From positions 1,240,001 to 1,304,000 of the forward strand of contig NZ_VFMQ01000001.1 in the NCBI RefSeq assembly GCF_006715175.1: a stretch of 64,000 nt of DNA, given 5' to 3'. The notes under the pieces were generated by a model. It was not told the DNA's origin. It worked only from the letters and a program-made list of their open reading frames with translations, and did not search any database. The position numbers were made by a program, and so were the translations under genes. Positions within the stretch are counted from its first letter, which is position 1. Every line of letters starts with the position of its first letter. Shown here piece after piece: positions 25,345-34,118 of the stretch. The stretch comes from Curtobacterium citreum (GTDB taxonomy: Bacteria > Actinomycetota > Actinomycetes > Actinomycetales > Microbacteriaceae).

Positions 25345-26976
25345 TCAGGACGGGCCGGCGGCCAGCCGCGCGGCCGCGGCCAGCAGGCGCGCGGTCTCCG
25401 GGTGCTCCGGCGCGGCCCACACCCGCGCGGCCGGACCGTGCTCGACGACCCGGCCGCCGTGCACGACGAGCACCTCGTCCGCCGTCCGCCGGACGGCCCG
25501 CAGGTCGTGCGACACGAGGACCATCGCGACCCCGGTCTCGTCCCGGAGCCGCTCGAGGAGCGTCAGCACCGCGTCCTGCACGGTCGCGTCGAGGGCGGTG
25601 ACGGGCTCGTCGAGCACCACCACCTCGGGCGACGTCGCCAGCGCCCGGGCGATCGCGAGCCGCTGCCGCTGCCCGCCGGAGAGCGTCCACGGCGACCGTG
25701 GCCGCAGCGCCGGGTCGAGTCCGACCTGCCGCAGCGCCTCGTCGACACGTCCGCCCAGTGCCCCGCGCGCGCGGCGCTCGCGGCCGTCGGACAGCGCGTC
25801 CGCGAGCACCCGCTCCACCGTCCACCGCTCGTCGAAGGTGGCACCGGGGTCCTGCACGACGGCGGCCACACGGTGCCGGCGTGCTCGACGGTCGCGCTCC
25901 GGCAGCGGCACCCACGGCGCGCCGTCGAGCGTGACCGTGCCCGCGTCCGGTTCCTCGAGGCCGAGCAGCATCCGCGCGACCGTGGTCTTGCCCGACCCGG
26001 AGGCCCCGATCACGCCGAGGACGCGCCCCGGCCGCACGGTCAACGAGACGTCCTGCACCGCGGGAACGCCCGCGAAGGACCGGGAGAGGCCGCGCCCCGC
26101 GAGGATCGTCGGGCCGCCCGTCGCCGCGAGGTCGTCGCGAGCGCCGTCACCAGCATCGTCGCCGGCGTCGTCGCGCGATCGGTCGGCCCGGGCCGCGCGC
26201 ACCAGTGCCTGCGTCACGGGGTGCTCCGGTGCGGCGAACACCGCCGAGGTCGGACCCTGCTCGGCCACCGTGCCGTCGTCCACGACGACGACCCGGTCCG
26301 CCCACCCCGCGACGAGCCCGAGGTCGTGCGTGATGACGAGCAGCCCGGCCCCGCGGCGCTGCGCGGCACGCAGCTGCTCCATCACGGTGACGGCGACGGC
26401 AGCGTCGAGGGCCGTCGTCGGCTCGTCCGCGACCACGAGGTCCGGAGCGCCGACCGTGGCCGCGGCGATCAGGGCACGCTGCCGCATCCCGCCCGAGAGC
26501 GTGCCCGCGAGCCGGCCGTCGTGCGCCAGGTCCGGGTCGAGGTCGACCGCCGCGAGCGCCGTCCGGACGGCGTCGACCCGCTCGGCGGCGGTCATCCGGG
26601 TGTGCAGCCGCAGGGCGTCGCCGACCTCGCGGCCGACCGGGCGGAGCGGGTCGAGGGCGCCCAGCGCCTCTTGACCGACGTAGCCGACCGTGGCACCGCG
26701 GAGTCGCCGCCACTGCCGCTCCGACAACCCCCGGACGTCTTGTCCGGCCAGCCTGAGTACCTCGGCGTCCACCGAGGTCCCGGCCGCCGAGAGCCCGAGC
26801 ACCGCCCGCGCGGTGACGGTCTTGCCCGAACCGGAGGCCCCGACGAGCGCGACGCACTCCCCGCGCGCCACCGTGAACGCGACGTCGTGCACGAGCACCG
26901 CGTCACCCGCCCGGACGGTCAGGCCGCGCACGTCGAGCACGCTCGCGCCGAGCTCGTCCACGCCGGGCCCGCTCAC
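25345..26976 (-). CDS. Peptide-type ABC transporter ATPase, two fused domains (DppD-DppF type)
   Basis: Encodes 543 residues with two complete nucleotide-binding domains. Domain 1: Walker A GASGSGKT, signature LSGGMRQR, Walker B LVVADEPTTALD. Domain 2: Walker A GASGSGKTT, signature LSGGQRQR, Walker B VVVLDEPVTALD, and switch His in LVSHDLRAV. The fusion replaces the usual separate DppD and DppF. GTG 26976 overlaps the stop of the permease gene before it. It powers import of peptides, nickel chelates or similar ligands bound by the lipoprotein encoded at the start of the operon. Confidence 0.92.
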   Translation of the reverse strand: MSGPGVDELGASVLDVRGLTVRAGDAVLVHDVAFTVARGECVALVGASGSGKTVTARAVLGLSAAGTSVDAEVLRLAGQDVRGLSERQWRRLRGATVGYVGQEALGALDPLRPVGREVGDALRLHTRMTAAERVDAVRTALAAVDLDPDLAHDGRLAGTLSGGMRQRALIAAATVGAPDLVVADEPTTALDAAVAVTVMEQLRAAQRRGAGLLVITHDLGLVAGWADRVVVVDDGTVAEQGPTSAVFAAPEHPVTQALVRAARADRSRDDAGDDAGDGARDDLAATGGPTILAGRGLSRSFAGVPAVQDVSLTVRPGRVLGVIGASGSGKTTVARMLLGLEEPDAGTVTLDGAPWVPLPERDRRARRHRVAAVVQDPGATFDERWTVERVLADALSDGRERRARGALGGRVDEALRQVGLDPALRPRSPWTLSGGQRQRLAIARALATSPEVVVLDEPVTALDATVQDAVLTLLERLRDETGVAMVLVSHDLRAVRRTADEVLVVHGGRVVEHGPAARVWAAPEHPETARLLAAAARLAAGPS

Positions 26977-27863
26977 CGCGGCGCCCCGCTCCGTCGGACG
27001 GCACGGCCGAGCACGGTCACGGCGGTCGCGAGCACGACGATCGCCAGCCCGGGGAAGGTGCTCGTCCACGGTGCCGTGAGCAGGTAGGTGCGACCGTCGG
27101 CGAGCATCGCGCCCCACTCCGGGGCCGGCGGCGGGGTCCCGACACCGAGGTAGCTCAGGGCCGACGCCCACACGACGGCCTGCCCGACGCCGAGGGTCGC
27201 CACCGCGACCACAGGCCAGAGCGCGGCGGGCAGGACGTGCCGCACCAGCACGACGCCGGGGGAGCGGCCCTGCAGCACGGCCGTCTCGACGACCTGCGAG
27301 CGCCGGGCCGTGCGGACGAGTCCGCGGACGATCCGTGCGTAGCCCGGCGCGGTCGCCGCCCCGACCGCGAGGGTCGCGGGCACCGGACCCGGTCCGGTCA
27401 CCGCGATGACCACCAGGGCGACGAGCAGCAGGGGCAGCGCGAACGCCACCTCGGTGATCCGTCCGACGACCGCGTCGACGACCCGGCCACCGAGCCCGGC
27501 GACCGTCCCGAGGACGACGCCGGCGGAAGCGCCGACGAGGGTCGCGAGCACACCGACCAGGAGCGACGCCCTGGTACCCGCGACGACCCGCCCGAGCACG
27601 TCGCGCCCGGACTCGTCGGTGCCGAAGGGGTGCGCCCACGACGGCGCCTGCAGCGCGTCGGTCGGGTGCACGGCGAGCGGGTCCCCGCCGCCGAGCAGCG
27701 CGGGGAACACGGCCGCGACCACCGCGAGCACGACGACCGCCGCGGCGACGGTGCCGACCGGCCCGAGCGTCCCCCCACGGGACCGCTCGGACCGGCGGGC
27801 ACGGTCGCCGGGGCGCTCCACGGCACCACCGGCCGGGAGGCGCGGGTCGACGATGCCGCTCAC
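26973..27863 (-). CDS. Peptide-type ABC permease, DppC/OppC type
   Basis: Encodes 296 residues: a basic N-terminus, a first helix (VAAAVVVLAVVAAVFPALL), the typical outside loop with HPFGTDESGRDVLGRVVAGTR and four or five more helices. That GTDxxGRDV signature marks DppC/OppC permeases. GTG 27863 overlaps the upstream stop. The N-terminal segment PAGGAVERPGDRA is encoded next to a near copy of the dispersed motif (27831-27845). Confidence 0.92.
   Translation of the reverse strand: MSGIVDPRLPAGGAVERPGDRARRSERSRGGTLGPVGTVAAAVVVLAVVAAVFPALLGGGDPLAVHPTDALQAPSWAHPFGTDESGRDVLGRVVAGTRASLLVGVLATLVGASAGVVLGTVAGLGGRVVDAVVGRITEVAFALPLLLVALVVIAVTGPGPVPATLAVGAATAPGYARIVRGLVRTARRSQVVETAVLQGRSPGVVLVRHVLPAALWPVVAVATLGVGQAVVWASALSYLGVGTPPPAPEWGAMLADGRTYLLTAPWTSTFPGLAIVVLATAVTVLGRAVRRSGAPR
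27831..27845 (+). repeat. Dispersed 15-bp motif, 14/15 copy
   Basis: GGCCGGGAGGCGCGG on the plus strand, inside the start of the minus-strand permease gene, where it encodes part of the non-conserved N-terminal tail (RLPAG). Confidence 0.55.
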
Positions 27864-28885
27864 CGCGCCACCGCCCCGTGGCCCGTCCCGACCCGTCGCC
27901 GGGCACCGCTGCGCGCTGCGCCGTCGCCACCGCGGGGGTCGACGGCCCGCTCGACGAGGTCGGCCACCGCGAGCACGACCACGTACGCCACGGCGGACAC
28001 CATCGCGATGCCGACGACGAGGGGCATGTCGCGCTGCGTCACCGCCGCGACCAGGGCGCGGCCGATCCCGGGCAGCGCGAAGACCGACTCGACGACGACC
28101 GCGCCGGACACGAGCGAGCCGAAGGCCCACGCGGACAACGCGATGCCCGGCAGCGCGGCGTGCCGGAGCAGGTGACGGCCGAACAGCCCCGCGCGGGACT
28201 CGCCGCGACCCCGCGCGGCGAGCGCGAACGCCGACCGCTGGGCGTCCACCACGCCGTCCCGGACCGTCTCGGCCAGGTAGCCGGCAACCGGCACCGCCAC
28301 CGTCAGGACCGGGAGCACCCAGCCCGCCACGCTGTCGTCGGACACCGCGGGGACCCAGCCGAGGCCGCTCGCGAACACCACGATGAGCACGCTGCCGAGC
28401 CAGAAGTGCGGCACGACGCTCGCCGTGACCGTGATCGCCCCGGTCAGCGCCGCGGCCACCCGGCCCCGCTGCGTCGACCACCACGCGGCTCCGACCGCGA
28501 GGACCCAGGCGACGACGAGCCCCGTCACCGCGAGCGTCAGCGTCACGGGGAGCTGCTGCCCGAGGAGCGTCGCCACGGGCGTCCGGAACGCGTACGAGTC
28601 GCCGAGGTCGCCCGTCGCGAGCCGGCCGAGGAACACCGCGTACTGCACGAGCACGGGTCGGTCGAGCCCGTACTCGCTGCGGACCTGCGCGACCGCCTCG
28701 GCGGAGGCCTGCGACCCGGGCCCGCCGAGGATCGCGAGCGCCGGGTCACCCGGGATGAGCCGGATCGCGACGAACACGATCGTGGCGACCGCCCAGAGCA
28801 CGCCGACCCCGCCGGCGACGCGACGGAGCCCCCACAGCGCCCAGCCGGACCAGCCGACGGGCAGGCCGCCGCGCGCACGACGCAC
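27860..28885 (-). CDS. Peptide-type ABC permease, DppB/OppB type
   Basis: Encodes 341 residues with about six helices. The N-terminal region after helix 1 has the DppB-typical IRLIPGDPALAILGGPG and the YGLDRPVLVQY stretch. Two adjacent GTG codons (28888, 28885) could start; 28885 keeps a better distance from GGGAGG. Partner of the DppC-type permease with which it overlaps by 4 nt. The ligand is unknown. Confidence 0.92.
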   Translation of the reverse strand: MRRARGGLPVGWSGWALWGLRRVAGGVGVLWAVATIVFVAIRLIPGDPALAILGGPGSQASAEAVAQVRSEYGLDRPVLVQYAVFLGRLATGDLGDSYAFRTPVATLLGQQLPVTLTLAVTGLVVAWVLAVGAAWWSTQRGRVAAALTGAITVTASVVPHFWLGSVLIVVFASGLGWVPAVSDDSVAGWVLPVLTVAVPVAGYLAETVRDGVVDAQRSAFALAARGRGESRAGLFGRHLLRHAALPGIALSAWAFGSLVSGAVVVESVFALPGIGRALVAAVTQRDMPLVVGIAMVSAVAYVVVLAVADLVERAVDPRGGDGAARSGARRRVGTGHGAVAR

Positions 28886-28911
28886 CACGGCCCTCCCGTC
28901 CGGTGACCGCG

Positions 28912-30579
28912 TCAGCGGTCGATCCACGCCGTGCCGAACCACGGCGTCGAGACGGCCGTCGTGCGGATGCCGTGGACCGACGAGCGGTACAGGAAGTGGT
29001 TCTGCTGGTCGTACAGGGGGAGCACCGTGCCGCTCGCCAGGATCAGCCGCTGCGCCTGCTCGTAGAGCTTCCCGCGCTCGGCGGTGTCGGCGGTCTGCGC
29101 GGCCTGCTGCAGGAGCCGGTCGACCTGCGGGTCGTCGAGCTGGGCGAGGTTCGCGAAGTAGCCCGACGGCGCCGGTTCGATGCTCGCGCTGTCGTACAGG
29201 ATGCGCAGGACGTCCGCGCCGACCTTCGTGTACGGGGCGCTGACGACGTCGTACTCGTTCTTCGCCAGGGCGGCGTACCAGCTCGACAGGTCGAGCTCCT
29301 GCAGGCGGACGTCGAACCCGACGGCCTTCTCCGATGCCTGGACCTGCTGGAACAGGCTGCGCTCGGCGGGCACCGACTGGTTCGTCGAGACCGGGAAGGT
29401 GACGGTCAGGCGCTGCCCGTCCTTCTCCCGCACGCCGTCGCTGCCGACCTTCCAGCCGGCCTCGTCGAGCAGCTGCTTCGCCTTCGTGGGTGAGTACCGG
29501 AACAGGCTCGGGTCGGAGTACCCGAACGGTTCGACGCTCGAGAGCACCGAGTACGAGCGCTTCGCGGTCCCGAGGAACAGGCTCTGCAGCCCGGGGTCGA
29601 TCTCCGCACCGGCGATGAAGGCCTTGCGGACCGCCTCGTCGCGGAAGACGCCGTGGCCGGAGTTGAGCTCGAGCCGGTTCGAGGCGCCGGGCCGCGGGGC
29701 GTCGAGGTCGCGGATCGCGCCCTTCGCCGAGGCGGCCTTCAGCTGGTCGGGCTGCGCGTTGTCGATGACGTCCACCTGACCGGACTGCAGCGCCGCGTAC
29801 CGCGAGGTCGAGTCGGGCAGGAAGCGCCAGGTGATGCCGTCGAGCCGCGGCTTCGTGCTGCCCCAGTAGTCGTCGTTCTTCGCGAGAGTGACCCGGTCGC
29901 CGTGCTTCCAGCCGGTGATCGTGAAGGGGCCGGTGCCGACGGGGGACTCGCAGTTCTCGGCCTGCGGGCGCTGCAGGGCCTTCGGGGACTCCATGCCCAC
30001 CCACGGCTGCGAGAAGGACTCGAGCAGGGCGCTGTCCGGGCGGCTCAGGGTGAGCGTGACGGTGTGGTCGTCCGTCGCGGTGGCCTTCGTGATCGACTGC
30101 AGCGCGAGGTAGCCCGTGCTCGACGCCGTCGCCGGGTCCTGCACGTGCTCGATGTTCGCGACGACCGCCGCCGCGTCGAACGCCGTGCCGTCCGAGAACC
30201 GCACGTCGTCCCGGAGCCGGAACGTCAGGGTCTTCCCGTCGTCGCTCGTCGTCCAGGACTCCGCGAGGGCGGGGACCGGCTTGCCGTCGTCGAGCGCGGT
30301 GAGCTCCTCGATGTACTGCGTCGACAGCAGCGCCTGCGGGTAGTTCCCGCCGACGTGCGGGTCGAGGCAGGTCGGCTCGGCGTCCCCGGACGCGTAGGTC
30401 AGGGTGCCGCCGGACACCGGGGTGCTGTTCGACGTCGCCGCGCCGCCGCCCGTGCAGGCGGTCAGTGCCAGCAGGACCGCTGCGGCCCCGGCGACGGCGG
30501 TCGTGGTGCTCCGGAGGACGGTGCGACGGGAGCTGGCTCGGGGCGCGCGGGCTGTTTTCTGTACTCGGTCCAAGATCAT
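28912..30579 (-). CDS. Family 5 substrate-binding lipoprotein of the peptide-type importer
   Basis: Encodes 555 residues. The N-terminus has a twin-Arg stretch (SRRTVLRS), a hydrophobic segment and a lipobox ending LLALTAC, so the mature protein is lipid-anchored at the outer face of the membrane, perhaps through Tat. The body is an SBP family 5 protein (GGTLTYASGDAEPTCLDPHVGG near the mature start; LTFRLRDDVRFSDGTAFDAAAV further on). Peptides, nickel complexes or oligosaccharides are all known ligands of this family. ATG 30579 lies only 31 nt from the start of a divergent TetR gene, which probably controls the operon. Confidence 0.9.
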   Translation of the reverse strand: MILDRVQKTARAPRASSRRTVLRSTTTAVAGAAAVLLALTACTGGGAATSNSTPVSGGTLTYASGDAEPTCLDPHVGGNYPQALLSTQYIEELTALDDGKPVPALAESWTTSDDGKTLTFRLRDDVRFSDGTAFDAAAVVANIEHVQDPATASSTGYLALQSITKATATDDHTVTLTLSRPDSALLESFSQPWVGMESPKALQRPQAENCESPVGTGPFTITGWKHGDRVTLAKNDDYWGSTKPRLDGITWRFLPDSTSRYAALQSGQVDVIDNAQPDQLKAASAKGAIRDLDAPRPGASNRLELNSGHGVFRDEAVRKAFIAGAEIDPGLQSLFLGTAKRSYSVLSSVEPFGYSDPSLFRYSPTKAKQLLDEAGWKVGSDGVREKDGQRLTVTFPVSTNQSVPAERSLFQQVQASEKAVGFDVRLQELDLSSWYAALAKNEYDVVSAPYTKVGADVLRILYDSASIEPAPSGYFANLAQLDDPQVDRLLQQAAQTADTAERGKLYEQAQRLILASGTVLPLYDQQNHFLYRSSVHGIRTTAVSTPWFGTAWIDR

Positions 30580-30610
30580 GGCTGGTCGAGTCTAGCGGTT
30601 TACTGTGCGC
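30580..30610. promoter_or_regulatory. Very short divergent promoter region
   Basis: Only 31 bp separate the two start codons. On the minus strand TAGACT (30594-30589) lies 9 nt before the lipoprotein ATG. On the plus strand TACTGT (30601-30606) lies 4 nt before the TetR ATG. Both messages must have almost no leader, and the -35 regions fall inside the opposite genes. Confidence 0.4.
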
Positions 30611-31210
30611 ATGGACGAGACGACCAGGCGCGGTGGCCGCCCCCGACGGTCGAGCGCCGAGGTGCTCGCCGACGCCGCCGCGGAGCTGTTCCTGGAGCAG
30701 GGCTACGCGCGGACGACGGTGGACCACATCGCCGCCCGGGCCGGGGTCAGCCGTGCGACGTTCTTCAACTACTTCGCCGCGAAGTCCGACGTGCTCTGGC
30801 TCGAGCTCGACGCCGCAGTGGCCGACGTCCCGCGGTTCCTCGCCGCGTCGACCGAGGCGAGCCCGGTCCGCGCCGTCGAGGAGGCCCTGCTCGCGGCTGC
30901 CCGGGCGCACGACCCGGAGCGCGTGCCGTGGGCGATCGCGCAGGCCGAGGTGATGGTCATCGGGTCCGAGCTCGTCGCCAGCGTGGCGGCGCGGGTGATG
31001 GCGCAGCACGGGGCGGTCGCGGCGTTCGTCGGGTCGCGGACCGGGGAGCACCCGATGTCGCTGTGGCCGCAGACGGTGTCCGGGGCGATGCTCGGTGCGG
31101 CCGCGGCGGCGTTCGGCGTGTGGGTCGCCGACGGCGTCGGGCGCCGGGCGCTCGTCGAGTACGTCGGGGCGGCCCTGACACCGGTCGCGGTGGGGCTCGA
31201 CGCGCACTGA
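30611..31210 (+). CDS. TetR family regulator, divergent to the peptide importer
   Basis: Encodes 199 residues. The DNA-binding domain is clear: RRSSAEVLADAAAELFLEQGYARTTVDHIAARAGVSRATFFNYFAAKSDVLW. The C-terminal domain is Ala-rich and of unknown ligand. ATG 30611 is taken as start; GTG 30605 in the same frame is the alternative. The divergent, almost contiguous layout suggests that it controls itself and the importer from one operator. No clear inverted repeat was found in the 31-bp gap, so the operator may extend into either gene. Confidence 0.85.
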   Translation: MDETTRRGGRPRRSSAEVLADAAAELFLEQGYARTTVDHIAARAGVSRATFFNYFAAKSDVLWLELDAAVADVPRFLAASTEASPVRAVEEALLAAARAHDPERVPWAIAQAEVMVIGSELVASVAARVMAQHGAVAAFVGSRTGEHPMSLWPQTVSGAMLGAAAAAFGVWVADGVGRRALVEYVGAALTPVAVGLDAH

Positions 31211-31342
31211 CCGACGAGCCGGCGTCGCCGCGGCGCCGTGGTGGCCGCCCGCATCGCTGCTGCGGCGTCGTCGTCTGAACGAACCCCGAGGCTGGGGCGT
31301 CCGTGCACGGCTCCCGTCCGCACGGCCGTGGGACCATCCGGC

Positions 31343-32842
31343 GTGACCTCCCGCCGTCCCGCGCTCGCGGCCTCCCGCCGTCCCGCGCTCGCGGTCACGA
31401 CCCGGGCGGCGGTGTTCGTGGCCGTGGCGTCGCTCGGGGTCTTCGACGCGCTCTTCCGGATCGGTCGGGTGACCCGCATCACGGACGAGGTCGCCTACGT
31501 CGGCGCTGGCTGGGACTACGTCCACGGCGTCTTCACCGCGAACCTCGAGCACCCGCCGACCGCGAAGTACCTGTTCGGGGTCGCCCAGCTGGTGGCTGGC
31601 CAGGGCGTCACGGGTCCGCGGACGGTGGTCGCGCTCGCCGGACTCGCGATCGGGCTCGTGCTGTTCCTGTTCCTCCGTCGCCCGCTCGGGTACTGGGGTG
31701 GCCTCACCGCCGCCGCGCTCTGGTGGCTGACACCGCGCGCCAACGGGCCGACCTGGTACGACGTGGCGAGCGGGACGCCCGCGCGGATCGACCGGCTCGC
31801 GTTGCTCGACCCCGTGATGACGGCCTTCGCCGTGGTCGCCGTCGCCGCCGCCTGGCAGTGGACGGTCGCCGCCTCGGCTGGCCGGTCGTCCCGGTGGTGG
31901 TGGGCAGCCCTCGCTGGGGCAGCGCTGGCACTGTCGGCGACGTCGAAGGTGTCGACGGCGGTCCTCGTCCTGCCGCTCCTGGTGCTGCCCGTGCTGTTCC
32001 GACGGTGGCGGGACCTCGCACTCGGCGGCGCACTCGCGGCCGCGGTCGCGGTCGCCCTCGCCGCCGTGCTCTACCTGCCGGTCGGCGGGCTCGACGCGAT
32101 CGCCTACATGGTGCGTTTCCAGACCGCGCACGACACGACCGGGCACCTCGTGTCGGTGCTCGGACGGACGTACCTCGTCGCACCGTGGTGGACGGGGCTG
32201 CTCTGGGCGCTGCAGGGACTCGGGTGGCCGACGGTCGTCGTGCTCGGTACCGGGACGCTCGCAGCCCTCGTGGTCCGGCCGGACCGGCTCGTCGCGTACC
32301 TCGCCCTCTGCCTCGGCGTCCTCGTGGCGTTCTACTGCACGTCGAGCGTCGCCCTGCCGCACTACTACTACGCCTGGGTGCCGTTCCTCGTGGCGCTCGC
32401 CGCGGTCGGGTTCACCCGGCTCGCCCGGCTGCGCCCACCGTGGACCGCGGTCGTCGCGGCGCTCGTCCTCGCCGTGGCGGTCGTGCCGGCCGGGCAGCTC
32501 ACCACTGCGGTCGCCGAGGTCCGGCCGACGGGGTACGCGGTGCTGGCGGGTGCGCTGGCCGACCACGGCTACCGGGGCGGGCCCATCCTGTTCGTCGGTG
32601 CCGCCCGGCAGACGTACAGCACGGTGTTCCGGACCGAGGGGCGGATGCAGGGCACCGACGGGCGGTTCGTCGCGATCGTCGAGGACACCGATCCGCGCTT
32701 CCCGATGACGGCCGGCTTGGCCGCCGTGCTGCGGGACCACCCACATGCGTTCGACGCGTTCCGCATCGACCAGCTGCGCGCGTGGGTCGTCCGCAGCGGT
32801 GCCGTCGAGGCGCGGGGCGACGCCGTGCGACTGGTGCCGTGA
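31343..32842 (+). CDS. Membrane glycosyltransferase, GT39/ArnT-like (GT-C fold)
   Basis: Encodes 499 residues with about ten hydrophobic segments. The first outer loop has the GT-C acidic motif (TRITDEVAYVGAGWDY) followed by LEHPPTAKYLFG, typical of dolichyl-phosphate mannose-type (PMT/GT39) and related lipid-sugar-dependent transferases. The soluble C-terminal part (residues about 410-499) is probably extracytoplasmic. The acceptor could be protein or cell wall polymer; not determinable here. GTG 31343 is the likely start and is followed at once by a 24-bp tandem duplication giving SRRPALAASRRPALA. It meets the oppositely directed transporter gene with a 1-nt gap. Confidence 0.75.
   Translation: MTSRRPALAASRRPALAVTTRAAVFVAVASLGVFDALFRIGRVTRITDEVAYVGAGWDYVHGVFTANLEHPPTAKYLFGVAQLVAGQGVTGPRTVVALAGLAIGLVLFLFLRRPLGYWGGLTAAALWWLTPRANGPTWYDVASGTPARIDRLALLDPVMTAFAVVAVAAAWQWTVAASAGRSSRWWWAALAGAALALSATSKVSTAVLVLPLLVLPVLFRRWRDLALGGALAAAVAVALAAVLYLPVGGLDAIAYMVRFQTAHDTTGHLVSVLGRTYLVAPWWTGLLWALQGLGWPTVVVLGTGTLAALVVRPDRLVAYLALCLGVLVAFYCTSSVALPHYYYAWVPFLVALAAVGFTRLARLRPPWTAVVAALVLAVAVVPAGQLTTAVAEVRPTGYAVLAGALADHGYRGGPILFVGAARQTYSTVFRTEGRMQGTDGRFVAIVEDTDPRFPMTAGLAAVLRDHPHAFDAFRIDQLRAWVVRSGAVEARGDAVRLVP
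31347..31394 (+). repeat. 24-bp tandem duplication at a glycosyltransferase N-terminus
   Basis: Two identical 24-bp units (31347-31370 and 31371-31394) starting CCTCCCGCCGTCCCG. In frame they give the repeated SRRPALA before the first membrane helix. Confidence 0.85.
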
Positions 32843-32843
32843 A

Positions 32844-33878
32844 TCACTCGGTGCGCAACGTGCCCGCGCCCCCGGCCGCGACGTCCTCCACCGTGCCGTC
32901 GCGCACCGTCGAGGGCACCTGCCCGTCCCCGCGTGACCGGAGCGACGCGTCACCCGGGATGCTGAGCGTGAGCACCGCCTCCTCGATGTACTGACTCGTC
33001 TCGAGCGAGGCCTCCACCCGGCGCAGCCGGACCGCGACGTGCTCCTCGTCCTCGTTGCCCTCGAGGTCGACCGCCGCGACGAGGAACACCCGCGACGGTC
33101 CGACGAACTCGAGGTGCAGGTACGTGACGCGCTCGACCTCGTCGCGGCGGAGCAGCTCGGTGAGCACGGCGTCCTCCAGCTCCGGCGAGGTGGCCTCGCC
33201 GAGCAGGAACCGACGGTTGCGCTCGATGAGCACGATCGCGACGACGCCGAGCAGCACGCCGACCGCGATGGAGCCGATCGCGTCGAAGACCGCCAGGCCC
33301 GTGACCTGGTGCAGGAACACGCCCAGGAAGGCGATGACGAGGCCGATCAGGGCCGCGGCGTCCTCGGCGAAGACGGCGCGGAGCGTGGGGTTCGAGGACT
33401 GCAGGACGTGCCGCAGGACGGGGACGCGGCGCTTGGTCGCGGCGCCGTGGGCCTGCCGGAACGCCTGCACGAAGCTCGTGCCCTCGAGGACGAACGCGAC
33501 CGCGAGCACGAGGTAGTTGAGCAGCAGGTCCTCGGCGGGACCGGTCTCCCCGAGCTGCGTGATGCCGTGCCAGATCGACACGACGGCGCCGGCGGTGAAC
33601 AACCCGAACGCGGCGAACATCGACCAGATGTAGGTCTCACGGCCGTAGCCGAGCGGGTGGCGGGCGTCCCGCGGCTTCGCCCCGCGCCGCTCGGCGACGA
33701 GCAGGAACACCTCGTTGCCCGTGTCCGCCCACGAGTGCGCCGCCTCGGCGGTCATCGACGCGGAGCCGGACAACAGGGATGCGACGGTCTTGGCGATCGC
33801 GACGAGCAGGTTCGCGGCGAAGGCGATGACGACGGTGAGCAGGGACTCGGGCCGGTCCTGCTTCTCAGACGAGGGCAT
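32844..33878 (-). CDS. Cation diffusion facilitator family transporter
   Basis: Encodes 344 residues with about six helices. The metal-site helices carry [13 protein letters not shown] (helix 2) and [14 protein letters not shown] (helix 5); the helix 2 HSxxD form is typical of Zn/Fe/Mn-exporting CDF proteins, while the helix 5 site has ExxAA with Asp. The C-terminal cytoplasmic domain ([20 protein letters not shown]) may dimerise. ATG 33878 follows a GGAG site. It likely exports a divalent cation. It runs divergently from ileS. Confidence 0.87.
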   Translation of the reverse strand: MPSSEKQDRPESLLTVVIAFAANLLVAIAKTVASLLSGSASMTAEAAHSWADTGNEVFLLVAERRGAKPRDARHPLGYGRETYIWSMFAAFGLFTAGAVVSIWHGITQLGETGPAEDLLLNYLVLAVAFVLEGTSFVQAFRQAHGAATKRRVPVLRHVLQSSNPTLRAVFAEDAAALIGLVIAFLGVFLHQVTGLAVFDAIGSIAVGVLLGVVAIVLIERNRRFLLGEATSPELEDAVLTELLRRDEVERVTYLHLEFVGPSRVFLVAAVDLEGNEDEEHVAVRLRRVEASLETSQYIEEAVLTLSIPGDASLRSRGDGQVPSTVRDGTVEDVAAGGAGTLRTE

Positions 33879-33904
33879 CGCTCCAGCATGCTCCGGTCTT
33901 GTAG

Positions 33905-34112
33905 ACTCGGCCCCACAGGCGTCGAACCGGCCATCACCGGGGAGCCTCCGGCAGAACGCGGCAGCACCACCGCCGTCAGTAGAACCGGGCGGACCGGACC
34001 GCACCCCATCCGGCGAACGAGCGGTCGGTCGCAGCGCGAGCAGCGGCCGGCAAGCGAGGTGGTACCGCGGAGCGCGCTCCGTCCTCGTGGAGACGAACCG
34101 AACCCACAGGAG
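33905..34112 (+). promoter_or_regulatory. T-box riboswitch controlling ileS (translational type)
   Basis: The leader between the CDF gene and ileS has the actinobacterial ileS T-box layout: a short stem I with specifier ATC (33933-33935) in CCATCACCGGGGAGCC, an intermediate GC-rich stem region, and the conserved T-box AGGTGGTACCGCGG (34057-34070), whose TGGT pairs with the NCCA end of uncharged tRNA. A hairpin CGAGG/CCTCG (34054-34058 with 34083-34087) could form around it. The ribosome-binding site AGGAG (34108-34112) lies just beyond, and no terminator with a T-run is present, which fits control of translation initiation. Uncharged tRNA-Ile would free the site and raise IleS. Confidence 0.85.
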
Positions 34113-34118
34113 CAGCTC

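Noticed and set aside
27860..32953. 1697-codon minus-strand frame
   Set aside because: Only its end (27860-28885) is a real permease; the rest opposes or overlaps the binding protein, TetR and GT39-like genes and has no domain.
33039..34118. N-terminal extension of the ileS frame
   Set aside because: It overlaps the CDF gene on the other strand and the T-box; the ribosome-binding site and family alignment put the start at 34119.
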